Shown: positions 9,378-17,791 of the stretch, one piece after another | How positions within the stretch are numbered: position 1 is the stretch's first letter | Layout: each line of letters starts with the position of its first letter | DNA from: Rs1 sp038900335 | Lineage (GTDB): Bacteria > Pseudomonadota > Gammaproteobacteria > Pseudomonadales > Balneatricaceae | Direction: 5' to 3' | Assembly: GCA_038900335.1 (NCBI GenBank) | Contig: JBBMRB010000005.1 | Span: 1 to 64,000, forward strand | Length of the DNA: 64,000 nucleotides | Notes under the pieces: generated by a model | Told to the model about the DNA's origin: nothing | What the model saw: the letters and a program-made list of their open reading frames with translations, nothing else | The model's database searches: none | Program-made: the position numbers and the translations under genes

Positions 9378-10793
9378 ATGTTAAAGAAAGTGCTGATTGC
9401 GAACCGCGGTGAGATAGCCGTTCGCATAATACGCGCATGCTCAGAGGCGAGTGTTCGCTCTGTTGCTATTTTTACAGAACCCGACCGCTATGCCCTACAT
9501 GTGAAACGCGCTGATGAGGCGTATTCTTTAGGTGATGATCCTTTAGCTGGCTATTTGGACCCGTTACAAATTGTCAATGTGGCAATTGAAACAGGCTGTG
9601 ACGCGATTCATCCAGGCTATGGATTCTTATCTGAAAACGCCAAATTTGCGCAGTTGTGTGAGCAAAAAGGCATTATTTTTATAGGCCCTAAATCCAGTGT
9701 AATTAATCGCATGGGCGATAAAACACAAGCGCGTGACAGCATGCGCGAGGCTGGTATCCCAATTACTCCAGGGTCTGAGGGCAATTTGGCAGATGTTGAA
9801 GAAGCGCTTGAGTTAGCGGCCAGTATTGGCTACCCAGTGATGATAAAAGCGACCTCAGGTGGTGGTGGCCGTGGTATACGCCGTTGCGATAGCGCGCAAG
9901 AGCTCATTAGCCAATATCCGCGAGTTATCTCCGAGGCGACAAAAGCGTTTGGTTCAGCAGAGGTGTTTTTAGAAAAATGTATCGTCGACCCCTGTCATAT
10001 CGAAGTGCAAATTCTGGGAGATAGCCATGGTAACGTCATACATTTATATGAGCGTGACTGCTCTATTCAGCGACGAAATCAGAAGCTGATAGAAATCGCG
10101 CCAAGCCCGCAGCTGACACCAGAGCAACGTCAGTATATCGGTGATTTAGCCGTGCGCGCTGCACAGGCGGTCGGCTATGAAAATGCCGGCACAGTGGAGT
10201 TTTTACTCACTGGTAATGAAGTGTACTTTATGGAAATGAACACGCGTGTTCAAGTTGAACACACGATTAGCGAGCAAATTACCGGTGTTGATATTGTTCG
10301 CGAACAATTGCGTATTGCAGCGGGACTCGCTTTGAGCTTTCGCCAACAGGACATTCAATATCGCGGCTTTGCGATGCAGTTCAGAATAAATGCTGAAGAT
10401 CCTAAAAATGACTTTTTACCAAGCTTTGGCCGTATCACCCATTACTATGCACCCGGTGGTCCTGGGGTCAGGGTTGATACTGCCATTTATACCGGTTATG
10501 AAGTGCCCCCCTACTATGACTCTATGTGTTTGAAACTGGTGGTCTGGGCATTAACTTGGGATGAAATGCTAGCGCGAGGTCGTCGTGCGATTGACGATAT
10601 GCGCCTACATGGTATTAAAACGACGGCAGGCTATTATCAAGAAATTCTAAAACATCCTGATTTTGTCAAAGGTGAGTTTAACACTAGCTTTGTACCAGCT
10701 CATCCAGAGCTATTAAATTATTCCGTAAAACGCCACCCAAGCGATATCGCGCTTGTTTTAGCTGCAGCGATTGCAGCTCACGTTGGCCGTTAG
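9378..10793 (+). CDS. pycA: Pyruvate carboxylase subunit A (biotin carboxylase)
   Basis: ATP-dependent carboxylation of the biotin carried by the B subunit. The 471 residues start with the family signature KKVLIANRGEIAVRIIRA. They contain the ATP-grasp glycine loop SGGGGRGIR (about 160-168), the catalytic stretch EMNTRVQVEH and the C-terminal domain (FRINAEDP). AGGAG precedes ATG 9378. An acetyl-CoA carboxylase AccC role is possible from sequence alone. The directly following OadA/PycB-type gene and the upstream LysR gene favour the two-subunit pyruvate carboxylase, which refills oxaloacetate. It is followed 17 nt later by pycB. Confidence 0.88.
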   Translation: MLKKVLIANRGEIAVRIIRACSEASVRSVAIFTEPDRYALHVKRADEAYSLGDDPLAGYLDPLQIVNVAIETGCDAIHPGYGFLSENAKFAQLCEQKGIIFIGPKSSVINRMGDKTQARDSMREAGIPITPGSEGNLADVEEALELAASIGYPVMIKATSGGGGRGIRRCDSAQELISQYPRVISEATKAFGSAEVFLEKCIVDPCHIEVQILGDSHGNVIHLYERDCSIQRRNQKLIEIAPSPQLTPEQRQYIGDLAVRAAQAVGYENAGTVEFLLTGNEVYFMEMNTRVQVEHTISEQITGVDIVREQLRIAAGLALSFRQQDIQYRGFAMQFRINAEDPKNDFLPSFGRITHYYAPGGPGVRVDTAIYTGYEVPPYYDSMCLKLVVWALTWDEMLARGRRAIDDMRLHGIKTTAGYYQEILKHPDFVKGEFNTSFVPAHPELLNYSVKRHPSDIALVLAAAIAAHVGR

Positions 10794-10810
10794 TCCTTAG
10801 GAGCAAGAAC

Positions 10811-12622
10811 ATGAATCAAGTTAACAATAGAAAAATAGAAGTCACAGATGTGACACTGCGTGATGGCCATCAATCACTACTGGCAACTCGTATGCGCACA
10901 GAAGATATGCTGCCGATTTGTGAAAAACTAGATCAAGTTGGTTTTTGGTCGCTAGAGGTTTGGGGCGGGGCGACTTTTGATGCCTGTGTACGTTTTTTGA
11001 AAGAAGATCCGTGGCAGCGTTTAAGGCAGCTAAAGCAAGCGCTGCCTAACACCCGCTTACAAATGTTATTACGTGGTCAAAACTTGTTAGGTTATCGTCA
11101 TTATGCTGATGATGTGGTCGAGGCTTTTGTACAAAAAGCTGCGGACAATGGTATTGATGTATTTAGAGTGTTTGATGCCCTCAATGATTTACGTAATATT
11201 GAAACAGCGATGAAGGCTGTTAAAAAAGCAGGCAAGCATGCTCAGGGTACCATTTGCTATACCACTAGCCCTGTGCATACATCAGCACTATTTGTTGAGC
11301 AGGCACAAGCCATGCAAAAAATGGGTGCAGATTCTATCGTCATTAAAGATATGGCGGGTCTATTAACGCCTTATGCGACCTATGATTTGGTCAAGGCAAT
11401 TAAAGCAGCAGTCGATTTACCGTTAGTCGTACACAGCCACTCAACGTCTGGCTTAGCGCAATTATGCCAAATGAAAGCGATAGAGGCAGGGGCTGATCGG
11501 ATAGATACAGTTACATCATCGTTTGCTGGTGGTACCAGCCATCCGGCAACCGAATCACAGGTTGCAGCTTTAAAAGATACACCGTTTGACACGGGTTTAG
11601 ATTTAAAACTATTGTCTGAGGTCGCTGATTATTTTCGTGAAGTGCGTAAAAAATATCATCAGTTTGAAAGTGAGTTTACCCGCGAAGATGTGTCGGTGCA
11701 GATCAATCAAGTACCGGGCGGGATGATGTCTAATTTAGCTAACCAACTTAAGGAGCAAAACGCCTTAGATAAAATCCGTGATGTGTTTGCCGAAATACCA
11801 CGAGTGCGTGAAGACCTTGGCTTCCCACCATTAGTGACACCGACATCGCAAATAGTCGGTACACAAGCGGTTTATAATGTCTTGGCAGGCCAGCGCTATA
11901 AAACAATCACCAATGAGGTAAAGCGTTATTTATTAGGTGGTTATGGTAAGCCTCCTGCGCCCGTTAATGCACAGCTGCAAAAACAAGCGGTGGGCAATGA
12001 GGCGGTGATGCAGGGACGCCCCGCAGATGGACTTAGCGCAGAGCTATATGATTTGCGTATGGATATCGGCGTTCTAGCGAAATCAGAAGAGGATGTTTTA
12101 ACGTTTGCTATGTTCCCAGAGCTGGGCCGCGAATTTTTACAACAACGTGCAGAGGGGACCTTAGAAGCTGAAGTGTTACTGCCACCTGAGCAAGCCAATG
12201 CTGGTTCAGCACCAGCGGGGCTCGCGACTGAGTTTAAAATAGATGTACACGGTGAAGTCTATGATGTCGCTATTACAGGGATGGGTGATTTTGGTGGAGG
12301 TAAGCGCAAACTCTACCTTTCGCTAGATGGTATGCCCGAAGAAGTGGTGTTTGAATCATTGAACGAATATGTATCACAAGGTAGTAGCGGTCGCTCAAAA
12401 GCCACTGAGCCTGGCCATGTGAGCGCTGCCATGCCAGGTAATATTATCGATGTGCTAGTGACACCTGGTGATACGGTCAGTGCAGGACAAGCGGTATTGG
12501 TAACAGAGGCAATGAAGATGGAGAGTGAAGTCCACGCTAACATTGCAGGTGTTATCAAGGCTGTGCATGTCAAAAAAGGTGATAGGGTAACGCCAGGCGA
12601 AACACTGATTGAGATTGAATAA
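10811..12622 (+). CDS. pycB: Pyruvate carboxylase subunit B (carboxyltransferase + biotin carrier)
   Basis: Transfers CO2 from carboxybiotin to pyruvate to make oxaloacetate. The 603 residues open with the HMGL-like TIM barrel (VTDVTLRDGHQSLLATR). The metal-site segment VHSHSTSGLA is near residue 200. A conserved carboxylase domain follows, and the protein ends in a biotinyl domain with the biotin-accepting Lys569 in EAMKME, 34 residues from the C-terminus. Oxaloacetate decarboxylase alpha (OadA) has the same layout. There are no oadB/oadG membrane genes nearby, and the biotin carboxylase partner is adjacent, so carboxylase is the better reading. Confidence 0.88.
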   Translation: MNQVNNRKIEVTDVTLRDGHQSLLATRMRTEDMLPICEKLDQVGFWSLEVWGGATFDACVRFLKEDPWQRLRQLKQALPNTRLQMLLRGQNLLGYRHYADDVVEAFVQKAADNGIDVFRVFDALNDLRNIETAMKAVKKAGKHAQGTICYTTSPVHTSALFVEQAQAMQKMGADSIVIKDMAGLLTPYATYDLVKAIKAAVDLPLVVHSHSTSGLAQLCQMKAIEAGADRIDTVTSSFAGGTSHPATESQVAALKDTPFDTGLDLKLLSEVADYFREVRKKYHQFESEFTREDVSVQINQVPGGMMSNLANQLKEQNALDKIRDVFAEIPRVREDLGFPPLVTPTSQIVGTQAVYNVLAGQRYKTITNEVKRYLLGGYGKPPAPVNAQLQKQAVGNEAVMQGRPADGLSAELYDLRMDIGVLAKSEEDVLTFAMFPELGREFLQQRAEGTLEAEVLLPPEQANAGSAPAGLATEFKIDVHGEVYDVAITGMGDFGGGKRKLYLSLDGMPEEVVFESLNEYVSQGSSGRSKATEPGHVSAAMPGNIIDVLVTPGDTVSAGQAVLVTEAMKMESEVHANIAGVIKAVHVKKGDRVTPGETLIEIE

Positions 12623-12643
12623 AAATATATAAACTTTACAGCA

Positions 12644-12676
12644 GCAGGCCTTGGCGAAAACCAAGGCCTGCTTTTT
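12644..12676 (+). terminator. Terminator of pycAB
   Basis: Perfect 11-bp stem GCAGGCCTTGG/CCAAGGCCTGC with a six-base loop, followed by T5, placed 22 nt after the pycB stop. Confidence 0.9.
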
Positions 12677-12726
12677 AAACTAATGCTCATTAGTATGAGC
12701 ATTAGATGTCAGCTCTTGTGTTGTTT

Positions 12727-12957
12727 TCAAACGCTACAGTAATTCACTTTCAAGTTGATCTCAGCCTGATCTGCCTTTTCAACATCCTTAGTGTAACTTT
12801 GCCAAAAGGGTTTGCTCGCCTCTTCTACGGCCTCTTTATAACTCAAGCCAATGTCTTTAAGTTGTGAGTCATCCAATGTCAGCAATGTTTTACGGCTATC
12901 GTAATTAATGTAAAAGCCTCGCAAGGTCTGGTAAATATAAGCGGCTAATTTTTTCAT
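12727..12957 (-). CDS. DUF1127 small protein (YjiS-like)
   Basis: A 76-residue protein. The core RKTLLTLDDSQLKDIGLSYKEAVEEASKPFW fits the DUF1127 pattern (Arg/Leu-rich helix, then DDxxLxDIGLxxxxAxxEAxxxFW). DUF1127 proteins are short, soluble and linked to small-RNA, phosphate or stress phenotypes in alphaproteobacteria. In marine gammaproteobacteria they commonly sit next to a MocR-type gene. It is transcribed divergently from the MocR-type regulator at 13129, across a repeat-rich gap, so it is the obvious target. The biochemical role is unknown. Confidence 0.8.
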   Translation of the reverse strand: MKKLAAYIYQTLRGFYINYDSRKTLLTLDDSQLKDIGLSYKEAVEEASKPFWQSYTKDVEKADQAEINLKVNYCSV

Positions 12958-13021
12958 GGTATTACCTTCCTTTCTATCCTTGATTGATTAGGCTTTATTT
13001 TAGAAAAATATTTGTTACTAT

Positions 13022-13120
13022 TACAGATTCAGTAAAAAGTTTTATTTACCAGTACAGATTTGTAGATAGCTATCTGTAATGGTAAAAATAAATATATCTG
13101 TATTGTTTTATAAATCTGTA
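13022..13120. promoter_or_regulatory. Five ATCTGTA/TACAGAT heptamers in the DUF1127-mocR divergent gap
   Basis: TACAGAT occurs at 13022-13028 and 13053-13059. Its complement ATCTGTA occurs at 13072-13078, 13096-13102 and 13114-13120. The copies at 13053 and 13072 form an inverted pair, and the last three are direct repeats. MocR/PdxR regulators are known to bind direct and inverted repeats in divergent gaps, so these are very likely the binding sites of the product of 13129. The last copy sits nine bases before that start, consistent with autoregulation. Confidence 0.65.
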
Positions 13121-13128
13121 TTGGGAAA

Positions 13129-14541
13129 ATGATGAAACTGTATGAGCAAGTTGCCAGCAACTTACAAGGGCGAGTAGAGCAAGGCTATTACCAAAGTGGT
13201 GATAAACTACCTTCCATTCGCGCTACCAGCCAAGAGCAAGGTGTGAGTATTTCTACTGCCCAAGAAGCTTATGGGCTCTTAGTTGATAGCGGCCTAGTGC
13301 AAGTAAAACCGAAATCTGGATATTACGTTTGTGAGCACAAGCAGCGCCCGCAACTGCCTCGTATTAGCCGGCCAATACCTAAACCTAGTGAAGCTGCTAG
13401 ATGGCAAGAAATTCTGCACATGCTCAAATATGCTGATGATAAGCAGGCGGTGTCGTTGAATCGTGCGTCACCGGATGTCAATTCGCCCTCGCTAAAACCT
13501 TTACTTAAAATTACCAGTGAGGTTAATAAAGCTTGTTGGAGTGAGTTACTAGCTTACGGCCCACTACAAGGTAAATATAAGCTGCGCCACCAAATAGCGC
13601 GGTTGATGATTGATTCCGGCTGCAGTATTCACCCAGATGAAGTGGTGGTTACCACTGGTTGCCAAGAAGCGCTGACCTGTATTTTGCGGGCAATAACCCA
13701 GCCTGGTGATATCATTTTAGTTGATTCGCCTATTTTTTTCGGCAGTCTACAAGCGATTGAAATGAACCGGGTAAAAGCGTTAGAAATACCAACGGATGCC
13801 GAGACAGGTATCAGTCTTGAAGCGTTAGAATTAGCTTTGGAGCAGTGGCCGGTTAAGGCTTGTTTATTAAACCCAACCAATAATAACCCTTTAGGTTATA
13901 CCATGCCTGATAGCCATAAAATTAGGCTGCTGGCATTGCTAAGAAAATATGATATCCCTGTGATTGAGGATGATGTTTACGGCGATTTAACTTATAGCGT
14001 ACCGCGACCGCGAACAATTAAATCATTTGATAATCACGATCAAGTAATATATTGCTCCTCTTTTTCTAAATCCATAGCGACCGGCTTGCGAGTGGGTTGG
14101 GTGATCCCCGGCAAATATTTAGAAAAAGTCACGATGGCAAAATATATTTCGAGTATGAATACGCCGTCATTGAATCAATTGGCAATAGCTGAGTTTTTAG
14201 CGCAGGGCTATTACGAAAAACATCTACGAAAAACACGGCTCATTAATAAACGCGATCGCGATATTATGCTTAATCTATTACGACAATATATGCCTCAAGG
14301 TACTAGAGTGAGTTACCCACAAGGGGGATATTTACTATGGGTTGAAATGCCCAAGGCTATTAACTCAATTGAACTGCGTGAAAGGGCATTAGCGGAAGGA
14401 GTTTCGATAGCACCAGGCAGTTTTTTCTCAACCACGGATAAATACAGTAATTATATGCGTTTAAATAGTATCAATAGTGCTGAGCCATCAACACAGCAGG
14501 CGGTTAAAACACTAGGGAGAATATGTCACGACCTGCTTTGA
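13129..14541 (+). CDS. MocR/PdxR-type regulator (GntR helix + aminotransferase-like domain)
   Basis: A 470-residue transcription factor. It has an N-terminal GntR winged helix (about 5-70: GDKLPSIRATSQEQGVSISTA, QEAYGLL) and a long linker. The rest is a fold-type I aminotransferase domain whose PLP lysine is near residue 313 in FSKSIATGLRVGW. Other PLP contacts visible are NPTNNNPLG and EDDVYGDL. Such proteins sense a PLP adduct and rarely catalyse transamination. Two consecutive ATG codons lie at the start. It is divergent from the DUF1127 gene and presumably controls it. The effector amino compound cannot be inferred. Confidence 0.85.
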   Translation: MMKLYEQVASNLQGRVEQGYYQSGDKLPSIRATSQEQGVSISTAQEAYGLLVDSGLVQVKPKSGYYVCEHKQRPQLPRISRPIPKPSEAARWQEILHMLKYADDKQAVSLNRASPDVNSPSLKPLLKITSEVNKACWSELLAYGPLQGKYKLRHQIARLMIDSGCSIHPDEVVVTTGCQEALTCILRAITQPGDIILVDSPIFFGSLQAIEMNRVKALEIPTDAETGISLEALELALEQWPVKACLLNPTNNNPLGYTMPDSHKIRLLALLRKYDIPVIEDDVYGDLTYSVPRPRTIKSFDNHDQVIYCSSFSKSIATGLRVGWVIPGKYLEKVTMAKYISSMNTPSLNQLAIAEFLAQGYYEKHLRKTRLINKRDRDIMLNLLRQYMPQGTRVSYPQGGYLLWVEMPKAINSIELRERALAEGVSIAPGSFFSTTDKYSNYMRLNSINSAEPSTQQAVKTLGRICHDLL

Positions 14542-14725
14542 TGTTATAAAGTTGAGGATGTTTATTTCTTTTAGTTAAATAAAAATCATAATATTGTAAG
14601 GATATCATCGCTAAAAAGCGGTGCTTTTTGTTTTTTTTAGTAAGTTAGGTGAAATAAATTTATTTTTAGGGAATTTAATTAGATATTGTTGTCATAAAAT
14701 AGTGCTGCAATTTAAGGTATAAACA

Positions 14726-14756
14726 TTGACTCAAAGCTTGAGTTTAAGTGTATACT
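14726..14756 (+). promoter_or_regulatory. MerR-family (CueR/ZntR-type) promoter-operator
   Basis: TTGACT (-35) and TATACT (-10) are separated by 19 bp, the over-long spacer that MerR-type activators need. A dyad ACTCAAA-N7-TTTAAGT (6 of 7 matched) starts inside the -35 box, in the same 7-7-7 frame as the E. coli CueR operator. It lies upstream of the copper genes. Metal (Cu+) activation is inferred. No merR/cueR gene is present in this window. Confidence 0.65.
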
Positions 14757-14812
14757 TCGCACCCTTAGGCTACTTAACATTTAAATTAACTGACAAAAGC
14801 TATTATTATCCT

Positions 14813-15178
14813 ATGAAAAAAAGGTTCACTATCACATTGTTGCTTTGGCTTTTTAGTCAGCAACTACTTGCTGCAGTATGGGTTATGCCTACTACGTCTG
14901 CAAGTTGTGTCGAGCCCAATAAAAGTCAGTGTGTTAGTCAGCCTACTAAACCGATGGGGCATATCATGCCTATGGAACATAACAATGATTCGCCAATGAC
15001 TGCTAAGCAATCCAGCGTTATTTGTGACCTTTGTGTTATCGCTTGTCAGCCTTTGCTGGTATCTTGCGATTTACTTTCCTTTAAAAAAATCAATCATTCA
15101 GAGCTAGTTGTGCAGTGCGCTTCTAATCTTGTTGAAACCTTTCTAAGTACTGCTTTTCGCCCTCCAATACTCGCGTAA
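14813..15178 (+). CDS. Small secreted Cys/Met-containing protein of the copper cluster
   Basis: I do not recognise a named family. From ATG 14813 the 121-residue product has a clear signal peptide (KRFTITLLLWLFSQQLLAA). A short Met/His stretch (MGHIMPMEH) and a Cys pair CDLCVIAC follow, and the C-terminus is FRPPILA. Short periplasmic proteins ending in an R-P-P tail commonly lead copper or heavy-metal efflux operons. The longer frame from 14726 would begin inside the -35 box and is rejected. No ribosome site is obvious, so the start has moderate support. A copper-binding or sensing role is inference. Confidence 0.6.
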   Translation: MKKRFTITLLLWLFSQQLLAAVWVMPTTSASCVEPNKSQCVSQPTKPMGHIMPMEHNNDSPMTAKQSSVICDLCVIACQPLLVSCDLLSFKKINHSELVVQCASNLVETFLSTAFRPPILA

Positions 15179-15296
15179 TACAGGGAAAATCCGTCTACTA
15201 TTTGGCTAATTTGCCGTGGTCACTGTTTTTTCTCACCTTTATTTCTATCTGATTATTATCTAAAAAATACCATTATGCAGGCTTTTAGGAGTCAAT

Positions 15297-15824
15297 ATGC
15301 AACAACACGCGAATATTTTAAGTTTATGGCGCAAGAGCTATCGTGCTTTTTTTACCACTGTTCTACTCATTGTCATGATTACTCGAGTGCCATTGGCATT
15401 TGCTGAAACTATCACTGACTCAATGACCGTTTATAAAAGCTCAAGTTGTGGCTGCTGTACAGCTTGGGTTGATCATATGAAAGACACGGGTATTAAAACG
15501 AGTGTTCGACACCCTAGTAACCTTAATATAATCAAGCAAAAAATGGGCGTTAAGCCAGCCTACCACGCTTGTCATACTGCAATAATGCAAGGTTATGTCT
15601 TTGAAGGTCATATACCTGCTGCTGCAATCGAACAATTTTTACAAGATAAGCCAGCAAACGCTATAGGCTTAGCTGTGCCAGGTATGCCTATGGGGAGCCC
15701 TGGGATGGAGACAAATAAGGCTTTCAAAGCATACCAAGTACTATTGCTTAATAAAGATGGTAGCAGTACACCTTACGCTAGTGTATCGGCACAGCAAGTG
15801 ACTTACCTGGGAGATACATTATGA
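15297..15824 (+). CDS. DUF411 periplasmic metal-binding protein
   Basis: A 175-residue DUF411 protein with an N-terminal hydrophobic signal (about 15-36). The family hallmark follows: VYKSSSCGCCTAW with Cys51, Cys53 and Cys54, then VKPAYHACHTA and VFEGHIPAAAI. DUF411 proteins occur almost only in copper/silver resistance loci and are thought to bind or deliver the metal in the periplasm. An AGGAGT site sits just before ATG 15297. The stop overlaps the copA start (ATGA), showing tight translational coupling. Confidence 0.88.
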   Translation: MQQHANILSLWRKSYRAFFTTVLLIVMITRVPLAFAETITDSMTVYKSSSCGCCTAWVDHMKDTGIKTSVRHPSNLNIIKQKMGVKPAYHACHTAIMQGYVFEGHIPAAAIEQFLQDKPANAIGLAVPGMPMGSPGMETNKAFKAYQVLLLNKDGSSTPYASVSAQQVTYLGDTL

Positions 15825-17791
15825 GTAAACAACCATCGACAATACTAAGCTCTTCAACTGTCTCGCGACGACGCTTTGTGACAGGAATTGCAGCGGGCTC
15901 TACAGCATTAGGTTTAGGTTTACATTCAGGGTTCTCTTTTGCGGATACATCAAAGCGAAAAACAAGTGAAGTTAAAGGGCCAACAGTATTAAAAGGTAAT
16001 GTGTTTGATCTTAATATTGGTTATCAAAGGGTCAATTTAACAGGAAAGTATCGTATCGCAACCACTGTTAATGGCTCTCTTCCCGCACCGACTTTACGTT
16101 GGAAAGAAGGGGAAATGGTCACTATTAGAGTTAAAAATAATTTATCTCATGATAGCTCAATTCATTGGCATGGCATGATTTTACCGTCAAATATGGATGG
16201 CGTTCCAGGTTTTAGCTTTGCTGGTATAAAACCTGGCGACACTTATGAATATCAGTTTATGGTTAAACAAAGCGGTACTTATTGGTACCACAGCCACTCT
16301 GGGTTCCAGGAACAAACAGGGGTTTATGGTGCGATAGTGATAGAGCCTAAAGAAGCGGACCCTGTGACATATGATAAAGAGCATGTCGTACTGTTATCTG
16401 ATTGGACAGATCAAACACCTGAGGATATTTACGCCAAACTCAAAAAAATGAGTCATTATTATAATCGTCGAGAGAGAACGACTGGCGATATTTGGCGAGA
16501 TATAAAAGCAAAGGGTGTTGGCAAAACCTGGAATGAGCGGGCGATGTGGAACCAAATGCGCATGAGTGATACCGATATATCTGATGTCACAGGCGAAACC
16601 TACACCTTTTTAATGAACGGTATGACACCTAGTGAAGGCTTTAAAGCCTTATTTGCTAAAGGTGAGAAGGTGCGTTTACGCTTTATTAACGCAGCGGCAA
16701 TGACTATTTTTGATATCCGTATCCCAGGTCTGAAAATGACAGTGGTTGCTAGCGATGGTCAAAATATTGAGCCGGTTAGTATTGATGAGTTCCGAATTGG
16801 TGTGGCTGAAACTTACGATGTTGTCGTCGAGCCTGATGCGGATAGTGCCTATACTATTTTTGCACAAAGTATTGATCGTACAGGTTATGCTCGTGGCGTA
16901 TTGACTTCAGATGCATCGCTACAGGCAGAAATTCCTGCTATGGATTATGCTCCTACTTTAGGCCATAGCGATATGGGTATGTCGATGAAGGGCATGGACC
17001 ATAGCAATATGGGCCAAGGCGCTATGAAAATGGACCACAGTAAAATGGGCCAAGCAGCAATGCCGATGGATCATAGCAAAATGGACCACAGTAAAATGGG
17101 CCAAGCCGCAATGCCGATGGATCATAGCAAAATGAATCATCAAGCAATGGCCAAGCCAAGTCCAGCTATGGATCACACTAAGATGGATCATAGTAAAATG
17201 GGTCAAAGCCAAATGAATAAAGGCGGCTCTGGATTAGGCAAAGCAGGTTTTGGTACTAACAGTGATGTTGCTCATGCTAAAGCTGAACATGGCCCGCATG
17301 TCGATATGCGAGTAGATATCATGCAAAATGGTATTAACGATCCAGGTATTGGTTTACGTGATCATCAACAGCGTTACGGGCGTAAAGTATTAACTTATGC
17401 GGATATTCGTAATCTGACCCCAACCATTGATAGACGAGAGCCTGAACGAGAAATTCAGTTGCATTTAACCGGTAATATGAGCCGTTACATGTGGTCGATG
17501 AATGGTACACGTTTTGCTGATGCTGAGCCTCTTGATCTTAAATACGGTGAGCGTGTGCGCATCGTATTAGTGAACGATACGATGATGACTCACCCTGTTC
17601 ATTTACATGGTGTTTGGAGCGAGTTAGAAACGGGTGAGCCTAATTATATCCCGCGCAAACACACGATTATGGTACATCCAGGCTCAAGTGTTAGTTATTT
17701 AGTAACGGCGGATGCACGAGGAAATTGGGCTTATCATTGTCATTTGTTGTATCACATGCCAGGTATGATGCGTGAAGTGAGGATTAGCTAA
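15821..17791 (+). CDS. copA: CopA-type multicopper oxidase with Met-rich insert
   Basis: Periplasmic oxidase that converts toxic Cu(I) to Cu(II) and binds surplus copper. The 656 residues carry a Tat signal (SRRRFVTGIAAG) and all four copper-ligand clusters: HWHG (about 115), HSHSG (about 160), HPVHLHG and HCHLLYHMPGMM near the C-terminus. Between the domains (about 385-480) lies a Met/His-rich linker of repeated MDHSKMGQ-type units, the copper-sequestering region of PcoA/CopA. At the DNA level two 51-bp units (17027-17128) differ by one base. It is not the CopA P-type ATPase of the same name. It overlaps DUF411 upstream and copB downstream. Confidence 0.93.
   Translation: MSKQPSTILSSSTVSRRRFVTGIAAGSTALGLGLHSGFSFADTSKRKTSEVKGPTVLKGNVFDLNIGYQRVNLTGKYRIATTVNGSLPAPTLRWKEGEMVTIRVKNNLSHDSSIHWHGMILPSNMDGVPGFSFAGIKPGDTYEYQFMVKQSGTYWYHSHSGFQEQTGVYGAIVIEPKEADPVTYDKEHVVLLSDWTDQTPEDIYAKLKKMSHYYNRRERTTGDIWRDIKAKGVGKTWNERAMWNQMRMSDTDISDVTGETYTFLMNGMTPSEGFKALFAKGEKVRLRFINAAAMTIFDIRIPGLKMTVVASDGQNIEPVSIDEFRIGVAETYDVVVEPDADSAYTIFAQSIDRTGYARGVLTSDASLQAEIPAMDYAPTLGHSDMGMSMKGMDHSNMGQGAMKMDHSKMGQAAMPMDHSKMDHSKMGQAAMPMDHSKMNHQAMAKPSPAMDHTKMDHSKMGQSQMNKGGSGLGKAGFGTNSDVAHAKAEHGPHVDMRVDIMQNGINDPGIGLRDHQQRYGRKVLTYADIRNLTPTIDRREPEREIQLHLTGNMSRYMWSMNGTRFADAEPLDLKYGERVRIVLVNDTMMTHPVHLHGVWSELETGEPNYIPRKHTIMVHPGSSVSYLVTADARGNWAYHCHLLYHMPGMMREVRIS
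17027..17128 (+). repeat. 51-bp tandem repeat inside copA
   Basis: Units 17027-17077 and 17078-17128 are identical except for one base (caagcA versus caagcC). They encode KMDHSKMGQAAMPMDHS twice. The unit is a multiple of three, so copy-number change keeps the frame and only alters the number of Met/His ligands. Shorter degenerate copies flank it on both sides. Confidence 0.9.

Noticed and set aside
12313..12702. 129-aa minus-strand ORF over the end of pycB
   Set aside because: Shadow of the biotinyl-domain coding sequence; no signal of its own.
16958..17212. 84-aa His-rich ORF antisense to copA
   Set aside because: It is a mirror of the Met/His repeat codons on the other strand, without a ribosome site.
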